Shown: positions 43,085 to 50,580 of the stretch, piece after piece | How the letters are laid out: each line of letters starts with the position of its first letter | How positions within the stretch are numbered: the first letter of the stretch is position 1 | Origin: an uncultured Chitinophaga sp. | Lineage (GTDB): Bacteria; Bacteroidota; Bacteroidia; Chitinophagales; Chitinophagaceae | Assembly (NCBI RefSeq): GCF_946479755.1 | Contig: NZ_CAMLHC010000009.1 | Coordinates: 186,001-250,000 of the forward strand | Direction of reading: 5' to 3' | DNA length: 64,000 nucleotides | The notes under the pieces: generated by a model | What the model was told of the DNA's origin: nothing | Seen by the model: only the letters and a program-made list of their open reading frames with translations | Database searches by the model: none | Program-made: the position numbers and the translations under genes

Positions 43085-43640
43085 ACGGAACTTCCCGCAA
43101 CACTTCATAATGGGGCGCTTCGATCGCCTTTTTCAGTATGGTCACCTTATTGCAGCAGAAGCTATCATGGCAGTCAAAGTCATGCAGGTTAACCTTCAAA
43201 AGCTCTGCGCTGTCTACATTCCGGGCAATGGTAATATGTGGCCGGATGCTCCGGCGGCGCCTGAACTCGGCCATAATAGATCCATGTAGGCCGTGTATGC
43301 GATCGCTGTTGGCGGGTTGTAACATCAACGTACCGGTAGTGCCGTTTTGAAAAATACCTGCGCCGCCGAGTTGTACATCGAATTCCGGAAAGCCTTCCAC
43401 CGCATGTGTTACCCGCCGGATAACAGACTGATCATCTTCTGTCATCTGAAACTTCATCAGGGAGATATGAGCAACCGATCCCAGGTTGTAGGACGGTATC
43501 CTGATCATGCCTGCCAGCAAGCTTTTCATGGCGGCTACCTTACGTACGATACTTTGCCCCGGAGAGAGTAACAGGAAGTATTCATAGTAACTAAATAGTG
43601 AGAGCTGTGCATAGTTCACCCGTCGCATAACAACGAACAT
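43062..43640 (-). CDS. 2'-5' RNA ligase / phosphodiesterase superfamily protein
   Basis: This 192-residue protein carries two histidine motifs of the 2H superfamily: HISLMKF and HITIARN, about 75 residues apart. LSLFSYYEYFLLLSPGQSI is the usual first strand. 2H enzymes act on 2'-5' RNA bonds or cyclic phosphates. The start could be 43640 or 43628 (MRRVNYAQL). Its end overlaps the convergent lipoprotein gene by 23 bases. Confidence 0.85.
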   Translation of the reverse strand: MFVVMRRVNYAQLSLFSYYEYFLLLSPGQSIVRKVAAMKSLLAGMIRIPSYNLGSVAHISLMKFQMTEDDQSVIRRVTHAVEGFPEFDVQLGGAGIFQNGTTGTLMLQPANSDRIHGLHGSIMAEFRRRRSIRPHITIARNVDSAELLKVNLHDFDCHDSFCCNKVTILKKAIEAPHYEVLREVPFIPGRTF

Positions 43641-43831
43641 TTAACATGACAATAAATGGGTGAAATAATGAGGTAGCAGGTAGTCATTAAAGTTAATAAA
43701 AGTATGGATCGCTAACAAAAAATATTACCTGCTGCCCGTGTCTTCCGGATGGCCGGAAAAAGCGACTCAAATAATAAATTTCCATGCTATGAGTAAATTT
43801 GCCAAATTGCAGGCTGGAAAACAAGCAGGGT

Positions 43832-44578
43832 ATGAAGGAAACAGGTAAACTGGTTAGTATTATTATCGCCACTTATAACTCAGAAAAATACATCGGGGAG
43901 TGTTTGTCATCCATTCAGTCGCTGGGACAGGCGGCCATCGAGGTCGTGATTGTGGATGGTGGCAGCACCGACAATACCGGCCATATTGTAAAAAGCTTTG
44001 ACAGCAGCCTGGTGTCCTGGGAAAGCGGTCCGGACAAAGGTATTTACGACGCATTAAACAAAGGCGTGGAACGGGCCCGGGGCCGGTGGCTCTATTTTAT
44101 GGGGGCCGATGACCGCCTGCTGCCCGGTTTTGGCGAGATGATGCAACAGCTGAAGGACAGCGATACCGTCTACTATGGCAATACCACCGAGTATTTCGAA
44201 AAGGAAGGCCCGCGCTACCTCTTGCTGAAAGGAGCTTTCAGCAACTACCGGCTGGCAAAATTCTGTATGAATCACCAGGCGATCCTGTATCCCGCCGGTG
44301 TTTTCCGGAAATACCGCTACGACCTGCGTTACCGGGTTTTTGCCGATTATGCCCTCAATATCCAGGTATGGGGTGACAAAAATTTTAAGAAGATACATCT
44401 TCCCATTACCATTGCACAGTACAATATGGACGGGTTCTCCTCCGTCACCAAAGACAAGGATTTTGTTTTCCGCCAGGAGAAGTTCGGGCTGGTGAGAAAG
44501 AGCATGGGGTGGTGGATCTATCTGCGCTTACTGTCCCGGAAGTACAAATACCAGCTGCGGGGGAAGAGCTGGGAATAG
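43832..44578 (+). CDS. Glycosyltransferase family 2 protein
   Basis: The start at 43832 (MKETGKLVSIIIATYNSEKY) is chosen over a 33-base longer frame. The 248-residue protein has the GT2 nucleotide-sugar site: SIIIATYN, VVIVDGGSTDNT, GPDKGIYDALNKG and GADDRL. It resembles WcaA/PGL-type transferases of polysaccharide clusters, but no other polysaccharide gene is adjacent. The acceptor is unknown. Confidence 0.92.
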   Translation: MKETGKLVSIIIATYNSEKYIGECLSSIQSLGQAAIEVVIVDGGSTDNTGHIVKSFDSSLVSWESGPDKGIYDALNKGVERARGRWLYFMGADDRLLPGFGEMMQQLKDSDTVYYGNTTEYFEKEGPRYLLLKGAFSNYRLAKFCMNHQAILYPAGVFRKYRYDLRYRVFADYALNIQVWGDKNFKKIHLPITIAQYNMDGFSSVTKDKDFVFRQEKFGLVRKSMGWWIYLRLLSRKYKYQLRGKSWE

Positions 44579-44587
44579 CCTCTTTTA

Positions 44588-45169
44588 TTAATTATCCTGG
44601 GTTACGGGCAATAGCCTGCCGTAGGCTGCCAGTACATGGTCTACTTTTCGCCGGTGCTCCGCACGTACCGCCTGCACGCTTTGCTGCCTTACATAGGCGC
44701 ATAACCTGATAATTTCATCATCCAGTATAAACAAAACAATTTCAATCCGCAGCATCCTGTCCCATTGGGTAATGCCCGGGATATCGTCCGTGTCAGGACG
44801 CGAGCGGAGATCTTCCAGCATCAGCTGTTCAAACAATGCCGGATACAGCTTGTAAAGCACCGGCGCTGTGGGAGAGCTGCTCCGTTCTGTTTTCCGGATA
44901 GCTGCAGCCATGCGGGGCGATCGGATAAAACTGCGGATACGCCTCCGGAGGCGGGACAGGAATTTAACCGCTGTCGTCTTTTTAAATTCAATACTGGCTT
45001 CCGTCAGGAACCGGATGATCACCTTGATATGTAATTCCGATTTGAGGAGATGGTCGTCCATCGTAACGCCCTTGACCATTAAAATCTCGTCGGGCTTGGT
45101 GTGGTCCAGCAGGTAAGTTTTAAATAGTTCGGGGTTAGCCTGGTGTAGAGGTATTTCGGGACTGTTCAT
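44588..45169 (-). CDS. Helical hypothetical protein
   Basis: The start is set at 45169 (MNSPEIPLHQANPELFKTYL); the frame opens seven codons earlier. The 193-residue protein is predicted mainly helical, with a basic middle section (RLRRRIRSFIRSPRM) and no membrane segment or recognisable motif. It is convergent with the GT2 gene, nine bases apart. No function can be given. Confidence 0.55.
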   Translation of the reverse strand: MNSPEIPLHQANPELFKTYLLDHTKPDEILMVKGVTMDDHLLKSELHIKVIIRFLTEASIEFKKTTAVKFLSRLRRRIRSFIRSPRMAAAIRKTERSSSPTAPVLYKLYPALFEQLMLEDLRSRPDTDDIPGITQWDRMLRIEIVLFILDDEIIRLCAYVRQQSVQAVRAEHRRKVDHVLAAYGRLLPVTQDN

Positions 45170-45326
45170 AACAAATGTGTTTGGGGTCAATGAGCTGTTA
45201 CTTATAGATACACGTTGGATACAGGATTTGTTCAGGGGTGTCGTTTTTTTGCCTACTTTAGGTAAACATTATATTCTTATTGTTGTCATTCCTTAACCGC
45301 TGCCATCAGGCGATAAACCAGTACCC

Positions 45327-46052
45327 ATGAATATTTTTCAGCTCATCGCAAGAAGCATTATCCGCAAGTCATTTCATCTGTCGGTATGGACCATTGAACA
45401 GTTTTATGATATCGCGGTATATGAAGAAAAAGCCCGGCAGCTGGACGAGTTGCCGGAAGGTACGTTAGGGAAAGACATTGCAGCGTGTCTGAAACGGAAT
45501 GGTCTGCGGCTGGTGCCGGGATACGAGAGCCATGACTTAAAACATGTGCTCCTCGGTTTTAAAATGACGCCGGTAGATGAGATTCGGCTACAGGCATTTA
45601 TGTTGGGTAATGGTAATCACACGTTGCCCAGCCTCGCGATATTTATTTTCGGGGCACTATTCCTGCCCGATCTGTGGCGCACGTTTTATAAGGACTACCA
45701 GGACGGCCGGCAGGCGAGGCCCGTCAGTTCCTGGACTATAGAAGACTACGCTCATTGTAACACCGCCGCATTGCGGGCGGCGGTCTTCCACTATGCCCCC
45801 GCAAAAAAGCAGCGTATTACCGCTGCGCGCATTGCACTGGCAGGAGCCTATACCGCCATTACACTGGGTACTTTGGGAATGCTTTATTGCCTGCCGTTTT
45901 TATTCTCTTCTTCCATGGAAGATTTGGTGGGCGCCGGATTTCCCTTTGTAGGCGGGGCGATGATGGCAGGTGCAGGCCTCGTGGCACTGTCTAATCTGGC
46001 CAATGGGAGCAGGAAGATACAGGTGTCTGCAGAAGCGCACATGCATCCATAA
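45327..46052 (+). CDS. Coq4-like protein
   Basis: This 241-residue protein contains the Coq4 zinc motif HDxxHx11E (SHDLKHVLLGFKMTPVDEI, about residues 72-90). It is preceded by PEGTLGKDIAACLKRNGLRL and followed by LQAFMLGNGNH, as in Coq4. Two or three hydrophobic segments lie near the C-terminus (about 165-235). Coq4 organises ubiquinone synthesis in mitochondria and proteobacteria, whereas Bacteroidota normally use menaquinone, so the role here is open. It ends at a terminator that merges with the left boundary of the Fic insertion. Confidence 0.72.
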   Translation: MNIFQLIARSIIRKSFHLSVWTIEQFYDIAVYEEKARQLDELPEGTLGKDIAACLKRNGLRLVPGYESHDLKHVLLGFKMTPVDEIRLQAFMLGNGNHTLPSLAIFIFGALFLPDLWRTFYKDYQDGRQARPVSSWTIEDYAHCNTAALRAAVFHYAPAKKQRITAARIALAGAYTAITLGTLGMLYCLPFLFSSSMEDLVGAGFPFVGGAMMAGAGLVALSNLANGSRKIQVSAEAHMHP

Positions 46053-46058
46053 AAAAAC

Positions 46059-46090
46059 GCCCAAGCTTAACTTGGGCGGGTTATTTTTTT
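46059..46090. terminator. Hairpin after the Coq4-like gene, original tRNA-Arg(CCT) terminator
   Basis: CGCCCAAG pairs with CTTGGGCG around CTTAA, with an A-run before and seven T's at 46084-46090. It directly precedes the displaced tRNA 3' end and corresponds to the terminator that served the tRNA before insertion. Confidence 0.75.
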
Positions 46091-46107
46091 GTAGTCCCGA
46101 CAGGGAT
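46085..46107. repeat. attL-like copy of the tRNA-Arg(CCT) 3' end
   Basis: A 23-bp perfect direct repeat of 47534-47556: six T's then GTAGTCCCGACAGGGAT. The copy here is cut off from the rest of the tRNA: after GGGAT it diverges into AATGAACTG. It is the displaced original 3' end of the tRNA. Confidence 0.88.
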
Positions 46108-46163
46108 AATGAACTGTGTCATAACCAGCTGGTAATTATATTTTTATACGTTATTGTTTTCGC

Positions 46164-46182
46164 TTGGGGTAAGGTTCTGGGG
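46164..46182 (+). repeat. Arm-site-like word near the left end of the island
   Basis: TTGGGGTAAGGTTCTGGGG matches 4228-4246 in 18 of 19 positions. Both lie beside tRNA-Arg genes, suggesting recognition by the same recombinase. Confidence 0.45.
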
Positions 46183-46207
46183 AATAGGTTAAGGTGCTGT
46201 TTTATTT

Positions 46208-46366
46208 GAATAAAGCTCAATTGACACTGAAATAAAGCTCAAATGTGACTTGTTTTGAGCTTTAATTTATGTATTAGTGAGCTGTATTTGAATAGAGCTC
46301 AGTTGGAAGTCAAATAAAGCTCAAAAAGCGCTGTTAATGAGCTATATTTGATTATTCAACGAGCTA
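46208..46366. promoter_or_regulatory. Phased array of AGCT-centred sites before the Fic gene
   Basis: Seven copies of AGCTCA or its complement TGAGCT have centres near 46216, 46238, 46258, 46280, 46298, 46320 and 46340, plus a weaker GAGCTA near 46363. Steps are 22, 20, 22, 18, 22, 20 and 23 bases, close to two helical turns. The extended consensus is AAATAAAGCTCA. The seventh site overlaps a TATATTTG -7 element (46343-46350), 19 bases before the Fic ATG. It is a probable operator, perhaps for the Fic protein's own winged helix. Confidence 0.7.
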
Positions 46367-46369
46367 CAA

Positions 46370-47413
46370 ATGAAATCGAACTTAATTGAACAGGAAATAT
46401 TGGCATTTGTTAAAGCCAATCCCTCACAATCATCCAAAGAAATATATGATGGGCTGGAAATAGAAGTGGGATATGCTACTGTTAAGCGGGTTTTAAATCA
46501 GCTCATTGAGGAAGAGCTTTTGACCACTGAGGGCAAAGGAAAGGCCACGAGATATTTGATAAGTCCATCCTATGAATTATTATACCCTATTGATGTAGAG
46601 ACCTACTTTAAAAAAGAACAGGATGACCGAAAAATTAAGGGCAATTTTAATCTATCTCTTATCACCGATGTGCTTAGAAATGCAACACTGTTTACGGATA
46701 ACGAACGGGAGTTACTTCACGCCCTTCACGTAAAATTTAAGGAGAATATTGAGAGCCTATCTCCAACTGAATACAATAAGGAATTAGAACGACTTGCGAT
46801 TGATCTTAGTTGGAAATCATCACAGATAGAAGGAAATACCTATTCTCTTTTAGAAACGGAGCGCTTACTAAAGGAAAAGGAAACGGCTGAGGGCAAACCT
46901 AAAGATGATGCAACAATGTTGCTGAATCATAAGGATGCGCTGAATTTTATTATCGATAACCCCGATTATGTCGTGCCATTAACTGTTCGTGGCATAGAAG
47001 ATATTCACAGCATCCTTATTAAAGACTTGGGTGTTGATCGCAATATCCGACAAAGAAGGGTCGGAATATCTGGCACAAATTATAAGCCCCTGGACAATGA
47101 ACATCAAATCATGGATGCCTTGAATGATATGTGTACATTAATCAATGCTAAAGAAGATGTATTTGAGAAATCACTGCTGGCGCTTGTTCTGTTATCCTAT
47201 ATACAAGCATTTGCAGACGGCAATAAAAGGACTGCCCGTATTATAAGCAATGCATTATTAATTGCACATCAGTACTGTCCGTTATCATTTCGGACGGTCG
47301 ATTCGATTGAATATAAAAAAGCAATGTTGATATTCTATGAACAAAATAATATTAGTGCCTTTAAGGAGATATTTATCGGACAATATGAATTTGCAGTAAA
47401 TACCTACTTCTAA
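46370..47413 (+). CDS. Fic-family protein with N-terminal winged helix
   Basis: The N-terminal winged helix-turn-helix (about 1-65: NPSQSSKEIYDGLEIEVGYA, RVLNQLIEEELLTTEGKGKA) is followed by a Fic core. The inhibitory motif [ST]xxxE[GN] is present as SSQIEG (Ser150 to Gly155), so this is a class II arrangement with the inhibitory helix before the active site. The Fic loop reads QAFADGNKR (279-287): the catalytic histidine of HPFxxGNGR is glutamine, Pro is Ala, and Gly is Lys. AMP transfer by the standard mechanism should be weak or absent. It is the only gene of the tRNA-bounded island and lies behind the phased AGCT array. Confidence 0.88.
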   Translation: MKSNLIEQEILAFVKANPSQSSKEIYDGLEIEVGYATVKRVLNQLIEEELLTTEGKGKATRYLISPSYELLYPIDVETYFKKEQDDRKIKGNFNLSLITDVLRNATLFTDNERELLHALHVKFKENIESLSPTEYNKELERLAIDLSWKSSQIEGNTYSLLETERLLKEKETAEGKPKDDATMLLNHKDALNFIIDNPDYVVPLTVRGIEDIHSILIKDLGVDRNIRQRRVGISGTNYKPLDNEHQIMDALNDMCTLINAKEDVFEKSLLALVLLSYIQAFADGNKRTARIISNALLIAHQYCPLSFRTVDSIEYKKAMLIFYEQNNISAFKEIFIGQYEFAVNTYF

Positions 47414-47490
47414 GTATGAAGTATTATGTCCTCTGCCGGGTTTACGGTACAATGTTTCTCCCTTTCCTCCGAAACCCGTTTCCATAAATG

Positions 47491-47526
47491 AAAAACGCCC
47501 AAACTTAGTAAAGCTAAGTTTGGGCG
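47491..47526 (-). terminator. Terminator of tRNA-Arg(CCT) brought by the island
   Basis: CGCCCAAACTTAG pairs perfectly with CTAAGTTTGGGCG, with a T-run on the minus strand. It is nearly identical, with its flanks (CTTTCCTCCGAAACCC, AAATGAAAAACGCCCAAAC), to the module at 4310-4373. Confidence 0.85.
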
Positions 47527-47533
47527 AATCATC

Positions 47534-47556
47534 TTTTTTGTAGTCCCGACAGGGAT
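47534..47556. repeat. attR-like repeat within tRNA-Arg(CCT)
   Basis: This is the second copy of the 23-bp repeat at 46085-46107. It forms the last 16 bases of the functional tRNA plus its 3' T-rich flank. Confidence 0.88.
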
Positions 47557-47612
47557 CGAACCTGTATCTAAAGTTTAGGAAACTTCTATTCTATCCATTG
47601 AACTACGGGACC
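47541..47612 (-). tRNA. tRNA-Arg (anticodon CCT)
   Basis: Acceptor arms GGTCCCG and CGGGACT pair on the minus strand. The T arm has GGTTCGATCCC. The anticodon arm GAAGT-TTCCTAA-ACTTT places CCT at 34-36, reading AGG. CCA is not encoded. Its 3' end is the insertion site of the Fic island. Confidence 0.93.
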
Positions 47613-47668
47613 ATCCTGATTCCCTTCCGGGGTATCGGGTTGCAAAAGTAAGGGTTTTAAATTAATAT

Positions 47669-49483
47669 TTAAAGACTTTCTATATCAACTTTTCCACCCG
47701 AAGGCGCATAAATATTGTCTATTTCCTTTTTGTACTTTTCGAGGATCACCTTCCGTTTGGCTTTCAGGGTGGGGGTGAGCTCTCCGGCGTCTACTGTCCA
47801 TTCATGGGGCATTAGCTGGAACTTTTTGACCTGTTCGATGTGATTGAAGAACTGGTTGTACTTATCCACGGTCTGTTTGTAGAGGTCCAGCACTTCCTGG
47901 CGCTTCAGCAGCTCCTCGTTGCTGCCGGCGGAAATACCCCTTTTCTGTGCCCAGCCGCGGAGGTTATCGAAGGAGGGCACGATCAGCGCTGCGGTGAACT
48001 TGCGGTCGTCGCCTACCACCATGATCTGTTCTATATAGGGAGACTCCTTGAATTTGTTTTCTATCGGCTGAGGGGCTACGAATTTGCCGCCGGAGGTTTT
48101 GAACAGCTCCTTTTTCCGGTCGGTGATTTTCAGGAATTTATGATCAATCAGTACGCCAATGTCGCCGGTGTGGAACCAGCCGTCGGTGATGGCGTCTGCG
48201 GTAAGGTCGGGGCGTTTGTAGTAGCCGATGGTTACGCTGGGGCCTTTGCACAGTATCTCTCCGTCATCTGCAATTTTTACGTCTACATTGCTGATGACAG
48301 GACCTACGGTGCCGAACATACGGTCTTCTTCGTTGTAGCGGTTGACGCTGATAACGGGCGATGTTTCGGTAAGGCCATAACCTTCCAGGATGGGGATGCC
48401 GGCGGCGGTGAATATCTTCAGCAGCCTTATCTGGCAGGCGGCGGCGCCGTTAACGATACATTGGATGTTGCCGCCGAGGGCTGCGCGCCATTTGCTGAAG
48501 ATCAGCTTGTTGGCCAGTTTCAGCTGGAAGTTATACCAGAAGCCGGCGTTATGGTTGATTTCATAACGTTTGCCCAGGTCTACGGCCCAGAAAAACAGGG
48601 CGCGTTTAATGCCTTTCAGTTCAAGGCCGGTAGCCATGATCTTTTCGTACACTTTCTCCAGCAGCCGTGGTACGGTGGTGAAGATGGTCGGTTTGATCTC
48701 TCTTAGATTGTCGGCGATGGTATCCATCGTTTCGGCGTAATAGACGGGCACGCCGGCAGTCAGATAGAGATAGGTGACCATCCGCTCAAAGATGTGGTTG
48801 AGCGGCAGGAAACTGAGCGCACGGGCGTTTTGGTTGACCGGCAGGTAAGGCTGGCAGGCCAGCACGTTGCTCATCACGTTTTGATGGGTGAGCATGACAC
48901 CCTTAGGCGTGCCGGTGGTACCGGAAGTATAGATAATAGTTACCAGTTCTTCGGGAGATATGTTTTGCTGCACTTCTTCTATCAGCGGATAGTTGCTTTC
49001 GTCGGCCAGCGCCGGCACTTCAGACCAGTGGCGGGCGCCGGGCACCTGCTGGAAAGTGAAGATCTCCCGGATGGTGGGAAATTTATCCCGCGCAGCCAGT
49101 ACTTTATCCAGCAGCTCCTGGTCGCTGACAAACAGGATACGGGCTTCGGCGTCGTTGAGCACATATTCCAGCTCCTGCTGACTGATCGTAGGATAGATGG
49201 GGGTGAGCACGGCGCCGATCTGCTGGCAGGCGAGGTCGGTCAGCAGCCACTCCGGCCGGTTGGGCGAGATAATAGCGATCTTGTCTTTCTCCTCATTGGT
49301 TTTAACGCCTGCCCGGATACCCAGCTTCAGCAAGCCTGAGCTGAATTTGCGGGTAATGGCAGCTACTTCCTGTGTGCTGTATTTTCTCCATTGTCCGTTT
49401 TCCTTGCCGGTAAGCATATCCTCTCTGGGATAGTTTTCCAGCTGATAAGGGATGACGTCGAATAGTCGCTGCGGTCGGTCCAT
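47669..49483 (-). CDS. Long-chain acyl-CoA synthetase (AMP-forming)
   Basis: This 604-residue protein carries the AMP-binding P-loop TIIYTSGTTGTPKGVMLTH (about 180-200). Further motifs are the YGLTETSPVISVNRYNEEDR gate region, WFHTGDIGVLIDHKFLKITDR and KELFKTSGGKFVAP. The sequence style is that of FadD15/FAA-like ligases. It activates fatty acids to acyl-CoA at the membrane. It leads a minus-strand run of unrelated metabolic genes. Confidence 0.95.
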   Translation of the reverse strand: MDRPQRLFDVIPYQLENYPREDMLTGKENGQWRKYSTQEVAAITRKFSSGLLKLGIRAGVKTNEEKDKIAIISPNRPEWLLTDLACQQIGAVLTPIYPTISQQELEYVLNDAEARILFVSDQELLDKVLAARDKFPTIREIFTFQQVPGARHWSEVPALADESNYPLIEEVQQNISPEELVTIIYTSGTTGTPKGVMLTHQNVMSNVLACQPYLPVNQNARALSFLPLNHIFERMVTYLYLTAGVPVYYAETMDTIADNLREIKPTIFTTVPRLLEKVYEKIMATGLELKGIKRALFFWAVDLGKRYEINHNAGFWYNFQLKLANKLIFSKWRAALGGNIQCIVNGAAACQIRLLKIFTAAGIPILEGYGLTETSPVISVNRYNEEDRMFGTVGPVISNVDVKIADDGEILCKGPSVTIGYYKRPDLTADAITDGWFHTGDIGVLIDHKFLKITDRKKELFKTSGGKFVAPQPIENKFKESPYIEQIMVVGDDRKFTAALIVPSFDNLRGWAQKRGISAGSNEELLKRQEVLDLYKQTVDKYNQFFNHIEQVKKFQLMPHEWTVDAGELTPTLKAKRKVILEKYKKEIDNIYAPSGGKVDIESL

Positions 49484-49514
49484 TGATGCTGTTTTTTGGG
49501 TGTGCTGTGCGTAC

Positions 49515-49769
49515 TTATATTCTTTTCAGCGTATTATCGAAAGTGCCTTTATGATAAGTGTTGAAGTATTGAAGAGCGAGTGCAACGCCCCATCCTAAGG
49601 AGGGCCCCAGCGGCCAGGGCGCGCTTCCGGGCATGTCCCGGTCAGAAAGCAGCCATACCATCCACAATCCCATATTGATCACCAGGTAGATGATGAGATG
49701 ACATTTAAAGCCGGCCCTGGCCTTTGCGATGTGCCAGAGACGTTCATCTCTTTGCTGGGTAGTTTCCAT
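49515..49769 (-). CDS. 2TM domain-containing protein
   Basis: The start at 49769 (METTQQRDERLWHIAKARAG) is the family-typical N-terminus; the frame opens 12 codons earlier. The 84-residue protein has the 2TM-domain pattern: RAGFKCHLIIYLVINMGLWM, a polar loop, WGVALALQYFNTY. The family's function is unknown; it is sometimes fused to histidine kinases. It lies just upstream of the acyl-CoA synthetase gene. Confidence 0.85.
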   Translation of the reverse strand: METTQQRDERLWHIAKARAGFKCHLIIYLVINMGLWMVWLLSDRDMPGSAPWPLGPSLGWGVALALQYFNTYHKGTFDNTLKRI

Positions 49770-49853
49770 GACAGGTCGTTTTATCTGTGAAGCGGCTTTA
49801 CTCAATTTAAAATATTTTATCGGCTTTCCGGCGGAAAAAACAAGAAATATGAG

Positions 49854-50516
49854 CTATCGGGAGGCGCTGATATGAAACCCTATGTTTACCTGTGAATTAA
49901 TCAGTTTGTCCTGTAATGATTTGTCAGCGCGATAGTTGATACCCCACAGGGTACGGTCAATATTGAAATTGGCGACTGCGGTAAGATGATGCTCATCTAC
50001 GCTGATACGTACGGGAAAGGAGATATTTTTAGTGACAGTTTTAAGGGTCAGGTTGCCGGACATGACATGGGTGGCGTCTTTTAGCTCCACCTCTTCTCCC
50101 ACAGCAGGGTAGTAGGTGTTGATGCCTGTCATTTCAAAAACGGCGGTAGGGTATTTCTCTACGTCGAAAAAAGAACTGCCTTTCAGTTCCCGTTCCAGTT
50201 TGTTCTTCATGGCGCTGTCTGCAGCGAGGTCTATATTCTGCAAACTGTGCATGTTGATCACCAGCCGGCCGCTGGTGACAAGGGAGTCTTTTACATAAAT
50301 CGCTCCGCCGGCGAGCCGCAGGGTGCCGTGATGTTTGCCGGTAGGCTTGGTGCCTATCCACTCTATCAGGCTGGCAGCGGTGTCCGCCAGGTAAGCGTTG
50401 CCGGTGGCTGCCTTTACTTCCTGGGGGTTGCTGGCAGCGGCTTTGTCGGCCTTGGGCGCCTGCTCACAGGCTACCAGGATACCGGACAGTAAAAGAAGGT
50501 ATACAATACTTTTCAT
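49854..50516 (-). CDS. YceI-family lipoprotein
   Basis: The start at 50516 (MKSIVYLLLLSGILVACEQ) gives a lipobox with Cys at about residue 17. The 220-residue protein has the YceI lipocalin-like fold: SLIEWIGTKPTGKHHGTLRL, GSSFFDVEKYPTAVFEMTG, KTVTKNISFPVRIS. YceI proteins bind isoprenoid-type lipids in the periplasm; the ligand here is unknown. It is followed at 49769 by the 2TM gene. Confidence 0.92.
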   Translation of the reverse strand: MKSIVYLLLLSGILVACEQAPKADKAAASNPQEVKAATGNAYLADTAASLIEWIGTKPTGKHHGTLRLAGGAIYVKDSLVTSGRLVINMHSLQNIDLAADSAMKNKLERELKGSSFFDVEKYPTAVFEMTGINTYYPAVGEEVELKDATHVMSGNLTLKTVTKNISFPVRISVDEHHLTAVANFNIDRTLWGINYRADKSLQDKLINSQVNIGFHISASR

Positions 50517-50580
50517 AAATATCTCCCTGCATTTATAATGCCCGGCATTCCGGAAGAACCGGAACGCCGGGATGATCAAT

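Larger units (their letters stand above)
46085..47556. mobile_element. Mini genomic island in tRNA-Arg(CCT) carrying one Fic gene
   Basis: Direct repeats of the tRNA 3' end bound about 1.45 kb. The intact tRNA at the right restores its 3' end from the element's copy, as in tyrosine-recombinase insertion at tRNA genes. The only gene is a winged-helix Fic protein. The DNA is visibly more AT-rich than its neighbours. There is no integrase, relaxase or phage gene inside. A TTGGGGTAAGGTT-type word 57 bases inside the left end matches the flank of the other tRNA-Arg at 4228. Confidence 0.8.
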
